DNA of 64,000 nucleotides. Source: Roseovarius sp. TE539 (GTDB taxonomy: Bacteria > Pseudomonadota > Alphaproteobacteria > Rhodobacterales > Rhodobacteraceae). Shown here piece by piece: positions 37,946-45,835 of the stretch (position 1 is the first letter of the stretch; each line of letters begins with the position of its first letter). The notes beneath the pieces were generated by a model. That model was not told where the DNA came from, did not search any database, and was given only the letters and a program-made list of their open reading frames with translations. The stretch spans positions 62,001 through 126,000 of the forward strand of contig NZ_QNGB01000005.1 of assembly GCF_003298505.1 (NCBI RefSeq). The letters are read 5' to 3'. Both the position numbers and the translations under genes were made by a program.

Positions 37946-38271
37946 TCCGGGCCCGCCTCTGCCGGCAGCATGAAGGCCCGGGCGAGCAACTCCGCCGCCG
38001 CGCGCGCGGCACCGACGGGCCCGCCCGCGATATCTGCGGACACCAGATCGGATGCACCGCCCTGCCAACCGCCGCCCCGCAGGCCCGCCACGATCAACCC
38101 CAGAACGTCCCGCGTGGAAAAGGCACCACTCTCGAACCGCTCCACCAGTTCCACCAGGGTGCCGGTCTCCAGCTCGGCCTCCAGTTCCGCCAGCGCGCCC
38201 AGGGTCAGCTTCAGCACCCTGCGCTCACCGTCTATGTCCAGCGCCACCTCTCCGGTCCACGGGTTGGCCAT
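37942..38271 (-). CDS. g10: GTA tail assembly chaperone-like protein, g10 homologue
   Basis: A 109-residue protein, MANPWTGEVALDIDGERRVL, then LTLGALAELEAELETGTLVE, matching the GTA gp10 family. It is thought to be a tail assembly chaperone and is not part of the mature particle. The start could be ATG at 38271 (two bases after the g9 stop) or GTG at 38277 overlapping that stop; ATG was chosen because it gives the conserved N-terminus. Confidence 0.88.
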   Translation of the reverse strand: MANPWTGEVALDIDGERRVLKLTLGALAELEAELETGTLVELVERFESGAFSTRDVLGLIVAGLRGGGWQGGASDLVSADIAGGPVGAARAAAELLARAFMLPAEAGPE

Positions 38272-38273
38272 GA

Positions 38274-38687
38274 TCACACCGCCGAAAAGCTCAGCCGCCC
38301 GGCCGAGGCCATCGACAACTCGTAGGTCGCCTCACCATCATGAGCGCCGGCATATTCGATCGCTGTCACCTGGAACGGCCCCTCCACGATGCCGAAATCG
38401 GGAATCACCACCTGGAAGTCCGGCGTTTCCCCGTCGAAGAAGATCTGGCGCGCGCGCTCGTCGCTGGCGGCGTCCCGGAAAACGCCGGATCCGCTGATCG
38501 TCGCGGATTTCACGCCCGCCCCGGCCAGCAATTCGCGCCAGCCGCCATCGCTTTCCAGGCTGGTCACATCAACACTTTCAGCATTGAAACTGATCCGCGT
38601 CGCCCGCAGGCCCGCCACCGTTTGGAACTGACCGTCATTGGTCAGATCTACCTTGACCAGAAGGTCCTTGCCGTTTTGCACTGCCAT
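38274..38687 (-). CDS. g9: GTA major tail tube protein, g9 homologue
   Basis: A 137-residue major tail protein of the phage TIGR02126 type: MAVQNGKDLLVKVDLTNDG, ISFNAESVDVTSLESDGGW, SGSGVFRDAASDERARQIFF and YELSMASAGRLSFSAV. Six copies per ring build the tail tube in RcGTA (Rcc01691). It starts 24 bases after g8. Confidence 0.94.
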   Translation of the reverse strand: MAVQNGKDLLVKVDLTNDGQFQTVAGLRATRISFNAESVDVTSLESDGGWRELLAGAGVKSATISGSGVFRDAASDERARQIFFDGETPDFQVVIPDFGIVEGPFQVTAIEYAGAHDGEATYELSMASAGRLSFSAV

Positions 38688-38711
38688 CGTCTTGTCTCCG
38701 AATTTGAAAGT

Positions 38712-39125
38712 TTAGCCTGCGTCGTCCACGCGGGCGCGGAATGTCAGGTCGATCCGGCGCAGGTTGCCCATGCCCTCGCGCCGGGCACGTGCCCTCTGGA
38801 ACCAGATCGCCACCAGCCGCCCTCTTGCGAGGCTCAGATCAGCGCCCGCCAGCGCGTCGCTGATCGCCGCTGCAACCGCTTTGGCAGCCTGGAAGCCCGC
38901 CGCGCCGGTGACCACTGAAACCGTGAACCGGTGCAACGCACCCGCGCCGGTGCCGTCCGAACGGTCGCGCACATCCTCCGCACCCAGGGTCACGTAAAGA
39001 TCGGGCAACGGGCCGGGTGGCACCGCGTCATAGATCGCCCCTCCAGCCAGCGCCGAAAGCGTCGCATCCTCCGTCAACCTCTGATAGACGGCCGCCTGAA
39101 GTGCCGCAGTGCTTGCGTAACTCAT
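38712..39125 (-). CDS. g8: GTA tail terminator protein (DUF3168), g8 homologue
   Basis: A 137-residue DUF3168 protein: MSYASTAALQAAVYQRLTED, YVTLGAEDVRDRSDGTGAGA and HRFTVSVVTGAAGFQAAKAV. It closes the tail tube at the neck in RcGTA (Rcc01690). ATGA overlap with g7. Confidence 0.92.
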   Translation of the reverse strand: MSYASTAALQAAVYQRLTEDATLSALAGGAIYDAVPPGPLPDLYVTLGAEDVRDRSDGTGAGALHRFTVSVVTGAAGFQAAKAVAAAISDALAGADLSLARGRLVAIWFQRARARREGMGNLRRIDLTFRARVDDAG

Positions 39126-39460
39126 AGCGACACCTCCTCTTCGGCAAAGCAGATCAGGTAGCGTGCCCGGGCATCCTGCTCGGCCACTGCCATGATGACG
39201 AAGGCCCGCGACCCGTCGCGCAACCGCTGCCCCGGTTTGGGCCGCGACGGCGCGCCATGGGGGGCCGCGCGCACCACGATCCGGTGGGTCATGTTGGAAA
39301 GCGCCGCCTCCTCGCCCGCCCGGTCACGGCCCGTGCGCGCGTCCACATCCGCCCAAAGCGTGCCCAGAGGCACCCAGACCGGTGCAAAACCGCCGGCGCC
39401 GTCGGGCGCGTCGGATCTCGCCTCAAGAACCAGCCTTCGGTTGAGCCGCGGTGCCCCCAT
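39122..39460 (-). CDS. g7: GTA head closure/stopper protein, g7 homologue
   Basis: A 112-residue head-tail adaptor of the phage SPP1 gp16-like family, MGAPRLNRRLVLEARSDAPD, with the WADVDARTGRDR segment and a Thr-His-Arg-Ile-Val-Val motif typical of these beta-barrels. It overlaps g6 by one base (TGATG) and g8 by four. The frame extends a further 131 codons upstream but this is shadow sequence of g6. Confidence 0.92.
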   Translation of the reverse strand: MGAPRLNRRLVLEARSDAPDGAGGFAPVWVPLGTLWADVDARTGRDRAGEEAALSNMTHRIVVRAAPHGAPSRPKPGQRLRDGSRAFVIMAVAEQDARARYLICFAEEEVSL

Positions 39461-40059
39461 CACACCGCCCCCCCGCCAAACAGGCGCACGGTCCGGTAGC
39501 GCTCGATCAGGCTCGTCACCCCGAAGGGCATGCAGCCGCCGCCGAGCGCCATCTCGTGGCGGTATTCGTAATAATGCGCCGCCAGCAACAGCACCGCCTG
39601 CCCCAGGTCGGCCGGCAGATCGCCCCAGCCGGGTCCGTACCCGGCGGTAAAGCGAAGCTCGGCCCGCCCCCCCGGTGGCATGCCCGGCAGGCAAGCACCA
39701 GTGGGACGCAGCCACGGACGCTGCATGTCCGGCTCCAGCTTGTAGAACGACGGCTCGATCACCTCTTCCTCGTCGTTCCGGTCGAGCAGCCTCAGCGAAA
39801 GGATCATTGTGACGGGTGCCACCGGAAGGGCCTGCCCGGCACGATCGCGCCACTCCGTCAGCGTCCAGGAGAAATCCCTCGAGATCAGCACCTTGCCGGT
39901 ACGCGCCTCGATCGCCGCAAGCGCAGCACGCAGGAAACTTTCCAGCACCGCGTCCTGAAGGTCACCGTCGGAAAACCCGGTTCCCAGCCGCAGATGCGCC
40001 TTGAATTCCGCCAGCGGCAGCGCCGCCTGGGGCACCGTGGTTTCTTCGATTAACATCAT
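39460..40059 (-). CDS. g6: GTA head-tail adaptor protein, g6 homologue
   Basis: A 199-residue connector protein starting MMLIEETTVPQAALPLAEFK, with phage gp6-type features such as AHLRLGTGFSDGDLQDAVL, LTEWRDRAGQALPVAPV and FTAGYGPGWGDLPADLGQAV. It binds the portal ring in RcGTA (Rcc01688). GGAG is seven bases before the ATG at 40059. A 157-base gap with a strong stem separates it from the capsid gene. Confidence 0.93.
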   Translation of the reverse strand: MMLIEETTVPQAALPLAEFKAHLRLGTGFSDGDLQDAVLESFLRAALAAIEARTGKVLISRDFSWTLTEWRDRAGQALPVAPVTMILSLRLLDRNDEEEVIEPSFYKLEPDMQRPWLRPTGACLPGMPPGGRAELRFTAGYGPGWGDLPADLGQAVLLLAAHYYEYRHEMALGGGCMPFGVTSLIERYRTVRLFGGGAV

Positions 40060-40098
40060 GGAATTACTCCGAAACATTCGGCTCCCTCCTTGGGTTGA

Positions 40099-40172
40099 GG
40101 CACGCGCCGCCAGCGCTGCCCGGACGGAGGGGAGCAGCTGGACAGCACATTGTCGTGGTGGCGGCGCGCACC
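40099..40172 (-). other. 14-bp stem-loop between capsid (g5) and g6 genes
   Basis: Plus-strand GGCACGCGCCGCCA (40099-40112) and TGGCGGCGCGCACC (40159-40172) pair over all 14 positions in the minus-strand RNA, two of them G-U. The loop is 46 bases. This is in the only non-coding gap after the major capsid gene. It could act as a partial terminator or as a 3' stabiliser giving more capsid than connector protein. Confidence 0.55.
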
Positions 40173-40216
40173 CGAACCGGCAGCCATTCCAGGCCGCCGG
40201 CCCACCCGCTCACCCC

Positions 40217-41398
40217 TTAAGAGGTGGCGAATTTCAACAACTTGATCGCCGCGAAATCGCTCACATCACCGCCCACACGCTTTGTGGCATAGAAAAGGAC
40301 ATGCGGCTTGGCGCTGAACGGGTCGCGCAGAACCCTCAGGTCCGGGCGCTCGGCCACGGTGTACCCAGCGGAAAAATCCCCAAAGGCCACCGCCATCGCG
40401 TCGCTGGCGATATCGGGCATGTCCTCGGCGATCAGCACCGGGTATCCCATCAGGCGCGCCGGCTCGCCGGCAGCCATGCCATCGGACCAAAGGAACCGCC
40501 CATCGGCATCCTTGAATTTGCGGATCGTGCCCGCGGTGCGCGAATTCATCACGAAACTCGCGTTCGCCCGGTATTCCGCGCCCAGGGCGTAAACCAGGTC
40601 GATTATCGCGTCCGGGCCATCGAAATCTCCGTCCGCACCAGTGGTTACATAACCCAGGTTGCCCCATGCCCAGAGCCCGTCATCCACCGCCGGATGGCTG
40701 AGGAAACCCATCGGCTTGTCGCTGCCGTCCCCGGATACGAAAGCCGCGGCCTCGGCCCGCGCGAACTTGTCGGCGATGCGTCCGGCCAGCCAGGTCTCGA
40801 TGTCGAAGGCGCTGTCGTCCAGAAGCCGCTGGCTTGCCTTCGGCAACGCGCTCAGCTCGTGCAGCGGAATGGTGATCCGGTCGATCAGCGGCGTGTCCGT
40901 CTCGGGCACCGCGCCTGCCTCGCTCGCCCAGCCATGGCCCATCTCGGAATGGTCGATCAGCACGTCAAAACTGGTAGCTTCGACCGCCACGACATTCGCT
41001 ATGGCACGCACGGAAGCGGTGTCGCTCAGGGTCGAGCGGATCATCTCGGAGGTCTGCGGATCCACAAGATAGCCGCCATCGGCCGCCACGGAGCCGGACA
41101 GCGCCTTGCCCTCCAGTTCAAGCCCCCGCAACCCGTCATCGTCACCCGAGCGCAGATAAGCGCCGAAAGCCTTGCGATGCGGGGCGCCGGTCTCGGCCTC
41201 GACGGCCAGTGCGGGGCGCGCAGCCGTGATGGACGTGCGTTCAAACATGGTCATTTTCTCTTCCTGCTGTTTCAGTCGGTTGGTGATATCGGACTGGAAG
41301 CCCCTGAAGTCATTCATGAAGTCCGTCACGGCGGATTTCACCTCGGCGGCCGGAGAAACATCCTCCCCGACCCGAGACGTGATCTCGGTCTTGCTCAT
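40217..41398 (-). CDS. g5: GTA major capsid protein, HK97 fold, g5 homologue
   Basis: A 393-residue HK97-fold capsid protein. Residues 1-~75 form a helical scaffold-like region (MSKTEITSRVGEDVSPAAEV; FMNDFRGFQSDITNRLKQQE) that is cut off by the g4 protease in the family. The core has FGAYLRSGDDDGLRGLELEG, GGYLVDPQTSEMIRSTL and ADKFARAEAAAFVSGDGSDK. The length matches RcGTA Rcc01687 (about 398). Confidence 0.96.
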   Translation of the reverse strand: MSKTEITSRVGEDVSPAAEVKSAVTDFMNDFRGFQSDITNRLKQQEEKMTMFERTSITAARPALAVEAETGAPHRKAFGAYLRSGDDDGLRGLELEGKALSGSVAADGGYLVDPQTSEMIRSTLSDTASVRAIANVVAVEATSFDVLIDHSEMGHGWASEAGAVPETDTPLIDRITIPLHELSALPKASQRLLDDSAFDIETWLAGRIADKFARAEAAAFVSGDGSDKPMGFLSHPAVDDGLWAWGNLGYVTTGADGDFDGPDAIIDLVYALGAEYRANASFVMNSRTAGTIRKFKDADGRFLWSDGMAAGEPARLMGYPVLIAEDMPDIASDAMAVAFGDFSAGYTVAERPDLRVLRDPFSAKPHVLFYATKRVGGDVSDFAAIKLLKFATS

Positions 41399-41443
41399 CG
41401 CTTGTTCCTGTTCCTGCTTTGGGTGTTCGCGGCGCGTGTGTTG

Positions 41444-42004
41444 TCAGGTCATCCGCGCCATCTCCCGGCGGGCCTCGGCAAAGGCCACCGCCAATTCACG
41501 CAGGCAGTCACCGGACGGGTCTTCACCCTTGGCCGCCACCCGCGCACTGGGCAGCATCGGGAATGTCACCAGCGACACCTCCCATAGCTCCAGTTCCTGC
41601 AAGAGCCGACGGCCCTTGTCGTTCCTGCCCGCCCTGACGGTCCGGTAACCGATACTCAGCCCGTCGATGGCGCCCGCCGCGATCAGCGCCGCGGCCTCGC
41701 GCCCCCGGCCCACCTTTTCCAGAAGCCGGCCCTTGACGTAAAGGCCGCGCGCATCCTCGCGCACCGCGTCCCAGACACCGATCGGCTGTGCCGGATCATG
41801 CTGCCAGAGCATCTTGACCTGACGGCCCTCCTGCTTGAGACGCCTGAGCGAGCCCGCATAAGCTCCCTTGGCCACGATGTCGCCACCGTGATCAGGGGCG
41901 CCGAAATGACTGGCGTATCCCTCGATAAGCGTGCCGTCTGTGACGCTGAGCGCCTCCTCGCCGAAGCGGCAGAACTTGGTTTCAAGTCGCGTCTGCATAT
42001 CCAT
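41444..42004 (-). CDS. g4: GTA prohead protease, HK97 family, g4 homologue
   Basis: A ~186-residue caudoviral prohead serine protease. Signature: GYASHFGAPDHGGDIVAKGA, catalytic His in MLWQHDPAQPIGVWD (about 90) and catalytic Ser in DGLSIGYRT. The start is ambiguous between clustered ATGs; 42004 was chosen because AGG is nine bases upstream, while the ATG at 42013 immediately follows it. Confidence 0.92.
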   Translation of the reverse strand: MDMQTRLETKFCRFGEEALSVTDGTLIEGYASHFGAPDHGGDIVAKGAYAGSLRRLKQEGRQVKMLWQHDPAQPIGVWDAVREDARGLYVKGRLLEKVGRGREAAALIAAGAIDGLSIGYRTVRAGRNDKGRRLLQELELWEVSLVTFPMLPSARVAAKGEDPSGDCLRELAVAFAEARREMARMT

Positions 42005-42070
42005 GCGTTTCATCCTTCCGCAGGCCGGGCTTCGGCCCGGCACGTCATTTCCCGCCATCCGGCCCGGCGA

Positions 42071-42313
42071 TCAGGGCATTGCCGCCAGAAGCGGCTGGAA
42101 CGCCTGCGCCAGGATCGCGCCGACCATGCCGAAAACCGCCAGCCACAGCCGTTTCTCAAGCCGTTCCATCATCTCCTCGATCTTCGCCAGCCTCTGCGCC
42201 AGCGCCTCGAATTGCAGCTTGGCCACCCTCTCATGCGCCTCCAGCCGCAGGGCCGGCGCACAGTCGAACGCCTCAAACCCATAGCGCGCCCGCGGCTCCC
42301 CCGGCTCAGCCAT
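42071..42313 (-). CDS. GTA protein g3.5 homologue
   Basis: An 80-residue protein. Residues 1-55 are helical and charged (LQFEALAQRLAKIEEMMERL), followed by one hydrophobic C-terminal segment (WLAVFGMVGAILAQAFQPLL). This architecture and its position between portal and protease match RcGTA Rcc01685 (g3.5), of uncertain role in head formation. Starts eight bases inside the g3 3' end. Confidence 0.85.
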   Translation of the reverse strand: MAEPGEPRARYGFEAFDCAPALRLEAHERVAKLQFEALAQRLAKIEEMMERLEKRLWLAVFGMVGAILAQAFQPLLAAMP

Positions 42314-43514
42314 CGGCAGACTCCGCTCCCGTCGTCCCTTCTGCCGGCATCGGTGGCAGGCCCAGCATCTCGCGTTTTTCCGTCGCAGTCAGGAAATCGG
42401 CCCCCGCGACACGCGTCCACTGAGACTCGCGTTCCGCCGACAGTGCCGGAACCTGGTCGAGATCCGGCTTCAGACGCAGCCGCTCACCGGTGAATTCCCC
42501 CAGCCAATGGATCAGCGCCGCTGCCACCCGCGCCGACAGTGGCAGCACCGTGAGACGGAAAAACGCACGGTTCGCCTCCTGGTAATTGGCATAGGTCGCG
42601 TCTCCCGGCACTCCCAAAAGCATCGGCGGCACTCCGAAGGCCAGCGCGATCTCGCGCGCCGCCGCCTCCTTGGTTTTCTGGAATTCCATGTCCGACGGCG
42701 AAAAACCCATCGGCTTCCAGTCAAGCCCGCCTTCCAGAAGCATCGGCCGACCGGCATTCCGCGGCCCCTGATGATGGGACTCCATCTCGCTCACGAGACG
42801 GTCATACTGATCCGTGCTCAGCCCCGACTGCCCTTCGGCACCGCGATAGACGATCGCGCCCGAAGGTCGGGCCGCGTTGTCCAGAAGCGCCTTGGACCAG
42901 CGGCTCGCAGCGTTGTGAACGTCCACCGCCTGCGCGGCCGCCTGCATCGGGGCGAGCCCGTAATGATCGTCCTGGGGGTGGAAATTCCGCAGGTGGCAAA
43001 CCCCTGGCGCCGCTTCGGACACATCGAAGCGATGGGTGCGCCCGCCAACCCGGTACTCGTAGGCCACCGGCCAGCCATCCTGCCCCGGCACCACCCGGAT
43101 CCGGTCCGAACGCAGGACATGCAGCTCCCGCGGCACCGAGCCGGACGCGCCTACCGCCTCGACATAAGCGTTGCCGGTAAGAAGGAGCTGTGCGTAAAGC
43201 GCCTCCATCATCTCGGCCCGGCCCTGCGCCGGGTTGGGACGGTCCAGCAACCCGATTACCGGGTGTCCGGCAAAACGCTGCGCATCGTCCTCCAGCACGA
43301 GCGGCAACGAGGCCGCGGCCTCGGCCACCAGTTTCACGCATCGAAACCCGACCGGGTTCCCGGCGAAACCCGTCCGCGCAAGCGACACCGCGTCTCGCGG
43401 GCTCCAGGCCGCGCGGCCGGCCCCGTGCCAGGCCATCAGCGGCCCGGTGGCGCTGGCCTTCTGTTCGGTCGCCCCTGCCCCCGTGCCGCCCTGCCGGAAG
43501 AAATCCATGATCAT
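42306..43514 (-). CDS. g3: GTA portal protein, g3 homologue
   Basis: A 402-residue HK97-family portal protein, the dodecameric DNA gate of the head. Landmarks: NPVGFRCVKLVAEAAASLPL, HPVIGLLDRPNPAQGRAEMM, ALYAQLLLTGNAYVEAVG, FGVPPMLLGVPGDATYANYQ and LTATEKREMLGLPPMPAEG. Start at 43514 (MIMDFFRQGG) has AGGAG ten bases upstream. A 256-base gap carrying a repeat element separates it from the terminase gene. Confidence 0.95.
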   Translation of the reverse strand: MIMDFFRQGGTGAGATEQKASATGPLMAWHGAGRAAWSPRDAVSLARTGFAGNPVGFRCVKLVAEAAASLPLVLEDDAQRFAGHPVIGLLDRPNPAQGRAEMMEALYAQLLLTGNAYVEAVGASGSVPRELHVLRSDRIRVVPGQDGWPVAYEYRVGGRTHRFDVSEAAPGVCHLRNFHPQDDHYGLAPMQAAAQAVDVHNAASRWSKALLDNAARPSGAIVYRGAEGQSGLSTDQYDRLVSEMESHHQGPRNAGRPMLLEGGLDWKPMGFSPSDMEFQKTKEAAAREIALAFGVPPMLLGVPGDATYANYQEANRAFFRLTVLPLSARVAAALIHWLGEFTGERLRLKPDLDQVPALSAERESQWTRVAGADFLTATEKREMLGLPPMPAEGTTGAESADG

Positions 43515-43630
43515 CTCTGGGTGTCTCCTTGGGTTCTGCTTGCTGGTGCCGGGCGTTTCCTGCCCCGCGTCGAAACTCAAAAGACCACAAAAGGTTTACA
43601 AAATCCGTATCAGCCCGTGCGCTGCATCTG

Positions 43631-43734
43631 CGGGGAGGTTCACCCCGCTTTCGGGGCCGTGCAGAGGGGCGCTGCCCCTCTTGCCGCGGACAGGCCGCGG
43701 CAATTCACCCCGGGATATTTCCGGCCAAAAGAAG
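43631..43734. repeat. Hairpin repeat element inserted between g2 and g3
   Basis: Three consecutive hairpins (CGGGG/CCCCG 43631-43647; AGAGGGGC/GCCCCTCT 43663-43681 with a three-base loop; GCCGCGG/CCGCGGC 43683-43701) are followed by CCCCGGGATATTT...AAAAGAAG (43708-43734). The tail resembles the reverse complement of the repeats at 4411-4441 and 14163-14191. The flanking 43560-43620 is AT-richer and empty of genes. Confidence 0.6.
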
Positions 43735-43770
43735 GACAACCGGAAGAGGCGAGGGCCGCATGTGGACGGC

Positions 43771-45183
43771 TCACACCGCCCGCACCCGGGGATGGCGCCA
43801 TTTCGCCGCCGGTCCGATCATCAACTCATGCAGCGCCCAGACAAGCGCATCCACCCGGTCGGGGCTGCCACGGCCCTCGAAACCGCGCGCCGTCATGGCA
43901 CACATCTGGTCCTCCAGCGCCGAGAGCCCGCGCAGATGGCTCACCCGCCCCTGCTCATAGAGCGCCGCCACCGGCTCGGCCCGGGCGGCCTTGCCGCGGC
44001 TTGCATGGACCTTGCGCAGGGGCACCAGAGGATCGACCTGCCGGATCACCGTTTCCACAAGGTCACCACCCTGGTTGACCTCGGCCACGAGCCGCTCGGC
44101 ACCCCATGTCTCCATGGCCCCTACGGCAGCGGCGGCCCAACGCGCCGGCGATGCGGCGCTGACGCTGAGATCGGCCAGGACGCAGGCCCGCCAGTCCTGC
44201 ACCGGGCCGCGCGTCGCGGCCCCGACCACCACGATCCCGCATGCGTCGGAGCCCTGGTTGCCGCTCACCGGCGGGTCTACGGCCACGACAATCCGGTCAA
44301 GGTCCGGCACCGCGGCAAGCCGGACCCCGTCCAGCGCAGCAGGCGTCCAGAGTGCATCCTCAGCCTCGTCCACCAGTATGCCGTCAAGTTCCTGCCGGCC
44401 CAGCCGCGTGCCGGCATAGCGCGCCCGCACCTCGTCAAGGAAGCTTTCTGCCAGGAAGGCACGGTTGGCTTCCGTGGGCGCGCTCGTCACCACTGTGGTC
44501 GGGGTTTCCAGAAGCTCTTTTAGCACGCCAACGTTGCGGGGCGTGGTGGTGACGCAGACACGCGGTTCCTCGCCCAACCGCAGTGCGAATTGCAGCATGT
44601 CCCAGGTCTCGCGCGCCTTCTTCCACTTGGCCAGCTCGTCGACCCAGGCGGCATCGAATTGCGGACCGCGCAGCCCCTCGGGCTCATGTGCCGAAAACGC
44701 CTGTGCGGTGGCCCCGTTGGGCCAGATCAGCCGCTTGCGCGTCGCTTGCCATTCGGGGCGCCTGTCGGGCGGGCTGCAGGCCATGATGCCGCTTTCGCCG
44801 AAGACCATCACCTCGCGCACCTGGTCTATCGTCTCGCCCACCAGCGCCATGCGCCGCGCCGGCCCCCGATCCAGTGGCCGAGAACCCTCCATCCGCATGC
44901 GCACCCATTCCGCCCCGGCGCGGGTCTTGCCGGCGCCACGCCCGCCCATCACCACCCAGGTGCGCCAGTCCCCGACAGGGGGCAACTGGTGATCCAGCGC
45001 CCAGAACTCGAAAAGGTAGGGAAGCGCCAGAAGCTCACCGTCCTCCAGGTTGTCAAGGAACTCGGCCTGCACTTCTGGCCCTTCTGAGACGATCCAGGCG
45101 GCTCCCGATAGAAGTTCGGGCGGTGTCGAAATCAAGGGCCCATTCGTGGACGATGCCCTTTTGCTCTTTTTGACGTCTTTCAA
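43771..45183 (-). CDS. g2: GTA terminase large subunit, g2 homologue
   Basis: A 470-residue packaging ATPase/nuclease. Walker A is GGRGAGKT at about 80-87; Walker B is AAWVDEL near 180; the RNase-H-like nuclease acidic residues lie in VAVDPPVSG (about 318) and DRVDALVWAL. The N-terminus LEDGELLALPYLFEFWALDH is characteristic of GTA terminases. The initiator is TTG at 45183 with GGAGG six bases upstream, giving a 131-base overlap with g1. Confidence 0.95.
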   Translation of the reverse strand: MKDVKKSKRASSTNGPLISTPPELLSGAAWIVSEGPEVQAEFLDNLEDGELLALPYLFEFWALDHQLPPVGDWRTWVVMGGRGAGKTRAGAEWVRMRMEGSRPLDRGPARRMALVGETIDQVREVMVFGESGIMACSPPDRRPEWQATRKRLIWPNGATAQAFSAHEPEGLRGPQFDAAWVDELAKWKKARETWDMLQFALRLGEEPRVCVTTTPRNVGVLKELLETPTTVVTSAPTEANRAFLAESFLDEVRARYAGTRLGRQELDGILVDEAEDALWTPAALDGVRLAAVPDLDRIVVAVDPPVSGNQGSDACGIVVVGAATRGPVQDWRACVLADLSVSAASPARWAAAAVGAMETWGAERLVAEVNQGGDLVETVIRQVDPLVPLRKVHASRGKAARAEPVAALYEQGRVSHLRGLSALEDQMCAMTARGFEGRGSPDRVDALVWALHELMIGPAAKWRHPRVRAV

Positions 45184-45391
45184 TTTGTGCCTCCGCTTCG
45201 ATTGCGATGCGCAGCCATTGCCGGATATCCGATATGGCCCGCGAGGGATTCTTCAGGCCCTCGAATTCGCCGGCCCTTATCCGGTCCTGCAGCGCCTCCA
45301 GATCGGCCCTCATGTCGCTGAGTTGGCGCTCAAGGGAGGTTACCGAGGTCGTCAGGCCCGAGGGCCCCTCATCGGGGGTGATCAAAACCAT
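45053..45391 (-). CDS. g1: GTA small terminase protein, g1 homologue
   Basis: A 112-residue protein rich in helices. Residues 15-50 form a coiled coil (LERQLSDMRADLEALQDRIR), followed by GEFEGLKNPSRAISDIRQWL and a basic C-terminus (RLDRLRRARSAGRVP). Its position and features match RcGTA Rcc01682, the small terminase subunit, which lacks specific DNA binding, consistent with random packaging of host DNA. Its 3' 131 bases overlap g2. Confidence 0.88.
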   Translation of the reverse strand: MVLITPDEGPSGLTTSVTSLERQLSDMRADLEALQDRIRAGEFEGLKNPSRAISDIRQWLRIAIEAEAQIERRQKEQKGIVHEWALDFDTARTSIGSRLDRLRRARSAGRVP

Positions 45392-45835
45392 GCGTGCTCA
45401 ATGCCCCATGTGGTGAATTGCTCCTTGTGCCCTCCGTGGTGGAAGACTGGGTTCGGGCCTTCCAGCAAGTCACAACCTATACGTGTAATTATTTGTAATG
45501 TCAATTTTTTCGGTAAAACAACGACGGGCAAACGCCCGGTATGATTACATTTTCTCAACACTCTCGAGGCTTGTGATCTTGGACAGAAGCGTGGGGCGGA
45601 GCTGGGCGGATCGACTGGCCTTGACAGTCCTTCCATGGCTGTAACTTGAACAAAACCGTCCATTGGATCATTTCTGCCCCGGAAAATGCTGCTGTATCCT
45701 GATTAAAATGAATAAGAACACCAATACTCCACAGGTCATGATACCATGCCGCGACGGAAGGGCCGCCAGGACGGGAATTCTCTGGTACGCTCAGGCAGGG
45801 TATACTCTCACGACCCTGGAAAGGATCCGCACAGA
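45392..45835. other. 444-base divergent region GTA cluster/hemolysin III gene
   Basis: No gene was found here. The interval is AT-rich relative to the flanks. It contains the GTA promoter (45476-45504), a small hairpin CGGGC/GCCCG (45525-45538) just upstream of it, and, on the plus strand, a possible weak -10 TATACT at 45801-45806 for the next gene. The rest (about 45540-45790) has no recognised signal. Confidence 0.6.
45476..45504 (-). promoter_or_regulatory. Sigma70-type promoter of the GTA cluster
   Basis: On the minus strand, TTGACA (45504-45499, perfect -35) and TATAGG (45481-45476, four of six) are separated by exactly 17 AT-rich bases. The predicted transcript start is about 45469, giving a leader of about 78 bases before g1. 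In RcGTA the corresponding promoter depends on the GafA regulator; no GafA site can be recognised here by eye. Confidence 0.65.

Noticed and set aside
31094-45391. Active prophage
   Set aside because: There is no integrase, repressor, replication or lysis gene, and the gene order and short tape measure match a GTA; flanks are housekeeping genes.
45525-45538. CGGGC-AAAC-GCCCG hairpin upstream of the GTA promoter as a terminator
   Set aside because: The stem is only five pairs, and no upstream gene would be terminated by it on the minus strand; it could be an operator, but nothing supports that.
45621-45649. TTGACA at 45621 as promoter of the hemolysin III gene
   Set aside because: At 17 bases spacing the -10 would be ACTTGA, and the gene starts almost 190 bases further on.
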